Part shown: positions 63,244 through 64,000 of the stretch, in pieces | Layout of the letters: the number at the start of each line of letters is the position of its first letter | How positions within the stretch are numbered: the first letter of the stretch is position 1 | Program-made: the position numbers and the translations under genes | Source of the DNA: Lachnospiraceae bacterium | GTDB lineage: Bacteria > Bacillota > Clostridia > Lachnospirales > Lachnospiraceae | Assembly (NCBI GenBank): GCA_009911505.1 | Contig: QXXL01000040.1 | Coordinates: 31,621 to 95,620 of the forward strand | Length of the DNA stretch: 64,000 nt | Direction: 5' to 3' | Notes under the pieces: generated by a model | The model's input: only the letters and a program-made list of their open reading frames with translations | What the model was told of the DNA's origin: nothing | Databases searched by the model: none

Positions 63244-63612
63244 TTATTTTCTGCATTTTACCACGGATGTAAAAGCTGTCCCGCACACAAGGCAATTCTT
63301 AGTATGAGGATAAAATTTGTTATATTGTTCCACCATATTAAAAATCACCTGAGTAATGGTATCTATATTGTCATTTTGCCTTTTATGAAATTCAATCTGT
63401 CTGGATTGTTCTGTTGTCTCGTTCTGAAAAATCTCAATTTCCTTCAATTTCAGTCGAATTTCCTTGTCTAATTCCGTTTCATTTAGTTCTGAACATATAT
63501 TATCCTGATACTGTTCAAGTCATTTCAAGCATTTATCTTTTAAACTGCTATTTTCTTCATATTCCATTTTAAATGATAACAAATCCTGTTTACAAAAGAA
63601 TAGATTCCCCAT
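63244..63612 (-). pseudogene. Interrupted frame of unknown coding gene
   Basis: The frame from ATG 63612 reads MGNLFFCKQDLLSFKMEYEE then stops at codon 31 (TGA at 63520-63522). It continues in the same frame through YQDNICSELNETELDKEIRL to a CLVCGTAFTSVVKC end at 63244. Removing the stop would give about 122 residues, mostly charged helix with a CxxC tail. This looks like a nonsense-damaged gene rather than chance frames; the family is unknown. Confidence 0.45.
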
Positions 63613-64000
63613 ACCTTTCCCATGTTGAATCAAATCCTACAAATCTGCGATCCTTTTATATAACCTGTCTAACCTAAAATGGTTATTATATATTTTTTCT
63701 CATGTTCTTATGATTACGCTCTAATAATACCCTCCCAGTTGTTAATATTTAAAAACTAACCTTTTTTATTTAGCCGTTCCATATTTTGCAATATAGCTGT
63801 TCCTATTTCTTGCTTACCACATTTTAAGCGCAATCTTTCAACATTAATTTTGGATCTAAACTGTAACTTTATTCAACATTATTTTTTATAAAATCTTTTT
63901 TGGTGAGTTTAAAAACTTAGAAGAGGATTAAGGAGAATTTGTCAGTTGATATATTGATAGATAATCCACTGTTATCCGTCAGTTTGGCGAGATAAAAAGG
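63613..64000. other. AT-rich region with no clear gene
   Basis: No intact frame with a ribosome binding site was found. On the minus strand around 63760-63870 a short stop-bounded frame reads ERLRLKCGKQEIGTAILQNM then ERLNKKG, which resembles a true protein end and may be another remnant. The stretch may mark a mobile or decayed border. Confidence 0.4.

Noticed and set aside
1..64000. CRISPR arrays, tRNA or rRNA genes and intact insertion sequences
   Set aside because: Reading by eye showed no regularly spaced repeats, no cloverleaf candidate with proper T-loop, no rRNA cores and no transposase frame.

Overview
The window reads as chromosome of a spore-forming, gut-type Firmicute, most likely Lachnospiraceae (Clostridia). 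Support: stage IV sporulation protein A with a sigma-E-like promoter, a spore photoproduct lyase, the clostridial SCIFF peptide with its radical SAM maturase, a fused SecDF, Bce-type peptide sensing and transport, ThiF/ThiS/ThiG/ThiH anaerobic thiazole synthesis, and strong AGGAGG ribosome binding sites. Species cannot be fixed from the sequence alone. Most of the window (1-53.9 kb) is dense, mainly minus-strand housekeeping DNA. No rRNA, tRNA, CRISPR array or intact insertion sequence was seen.

Layout. 1-9.1 kb: spoIVA (cut by the window edge), pyruvate kinase, a YbiT-like ABC-F ATPase, a FliD-like surface protein, a C39-like peptidase, purB and purC. 9.2-14.8 kb: an uncharacterised leftward group (LRR protein, VWA/metallopeptidase-like protein, MoxR-type AAA ATPase, ABC-class ATPase). 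14.8-21.2 kb: phosphoesterase, RdgB, cell wall amidase, papain-like protease, RNA methyltransferase, rhodanese, two small proteins. 21.4-24 kb: class A penicillin-binding protein on the plus strand. 24-30 kb: a nucleotidyltransferase/PqqD/HprK-like cassette, then membrane and surface genes. 30-39.2 kb: nth, a B12-type radical SAM protein, yajC, tgt, splB with a nucleoside phosphorylase, cutC, and the nifS-nifU pair. 39.3-45.6 kb: a purple-acid-phosphatase-like protein and a BceRSAB module. 45.7-48.4 kb, plus strand: a four-repeat Ig-like secreted protein and a TerD/AIM24 pair. 48.6-53.9 kb, plus strand: a TPP riboswitch, an intrinsic terminator and thiS-thiF-thiG-thiH-tenI-like-thiE-thiD.

53.9-56.5 kb is an AT-rich accessory insert: three overlapping minus-strand genes (unknown 363-aa protein, winged-helix/zinc-ribbon protein, PD-(D/E)XK nuclease) with their own promoter. 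This is the best candidate for an undescribed, probably defence-related, system. 56.5-60.4 kb holds scfA-scfB-secDF, that is peptide, maturase and translocase together. 60.5-62.9 kb makes UDP-glucuronate and probably UDP-galacturonate. The last kilobase is AT-rich and decayed.

Two conserved housekeeping genes (pyk and tgt) each carry one apparent single-base deletion that splits the reading frame near the 3' end. Because both are strongly conserved and each loss is next to a short homopolymer, assembly or read error is a more likely cause than real loss. A 43-44 nt noncoding repeat occurs downstream of thiD and of ugd in the same orientation relative to those genes, and is otherwise unexplained.
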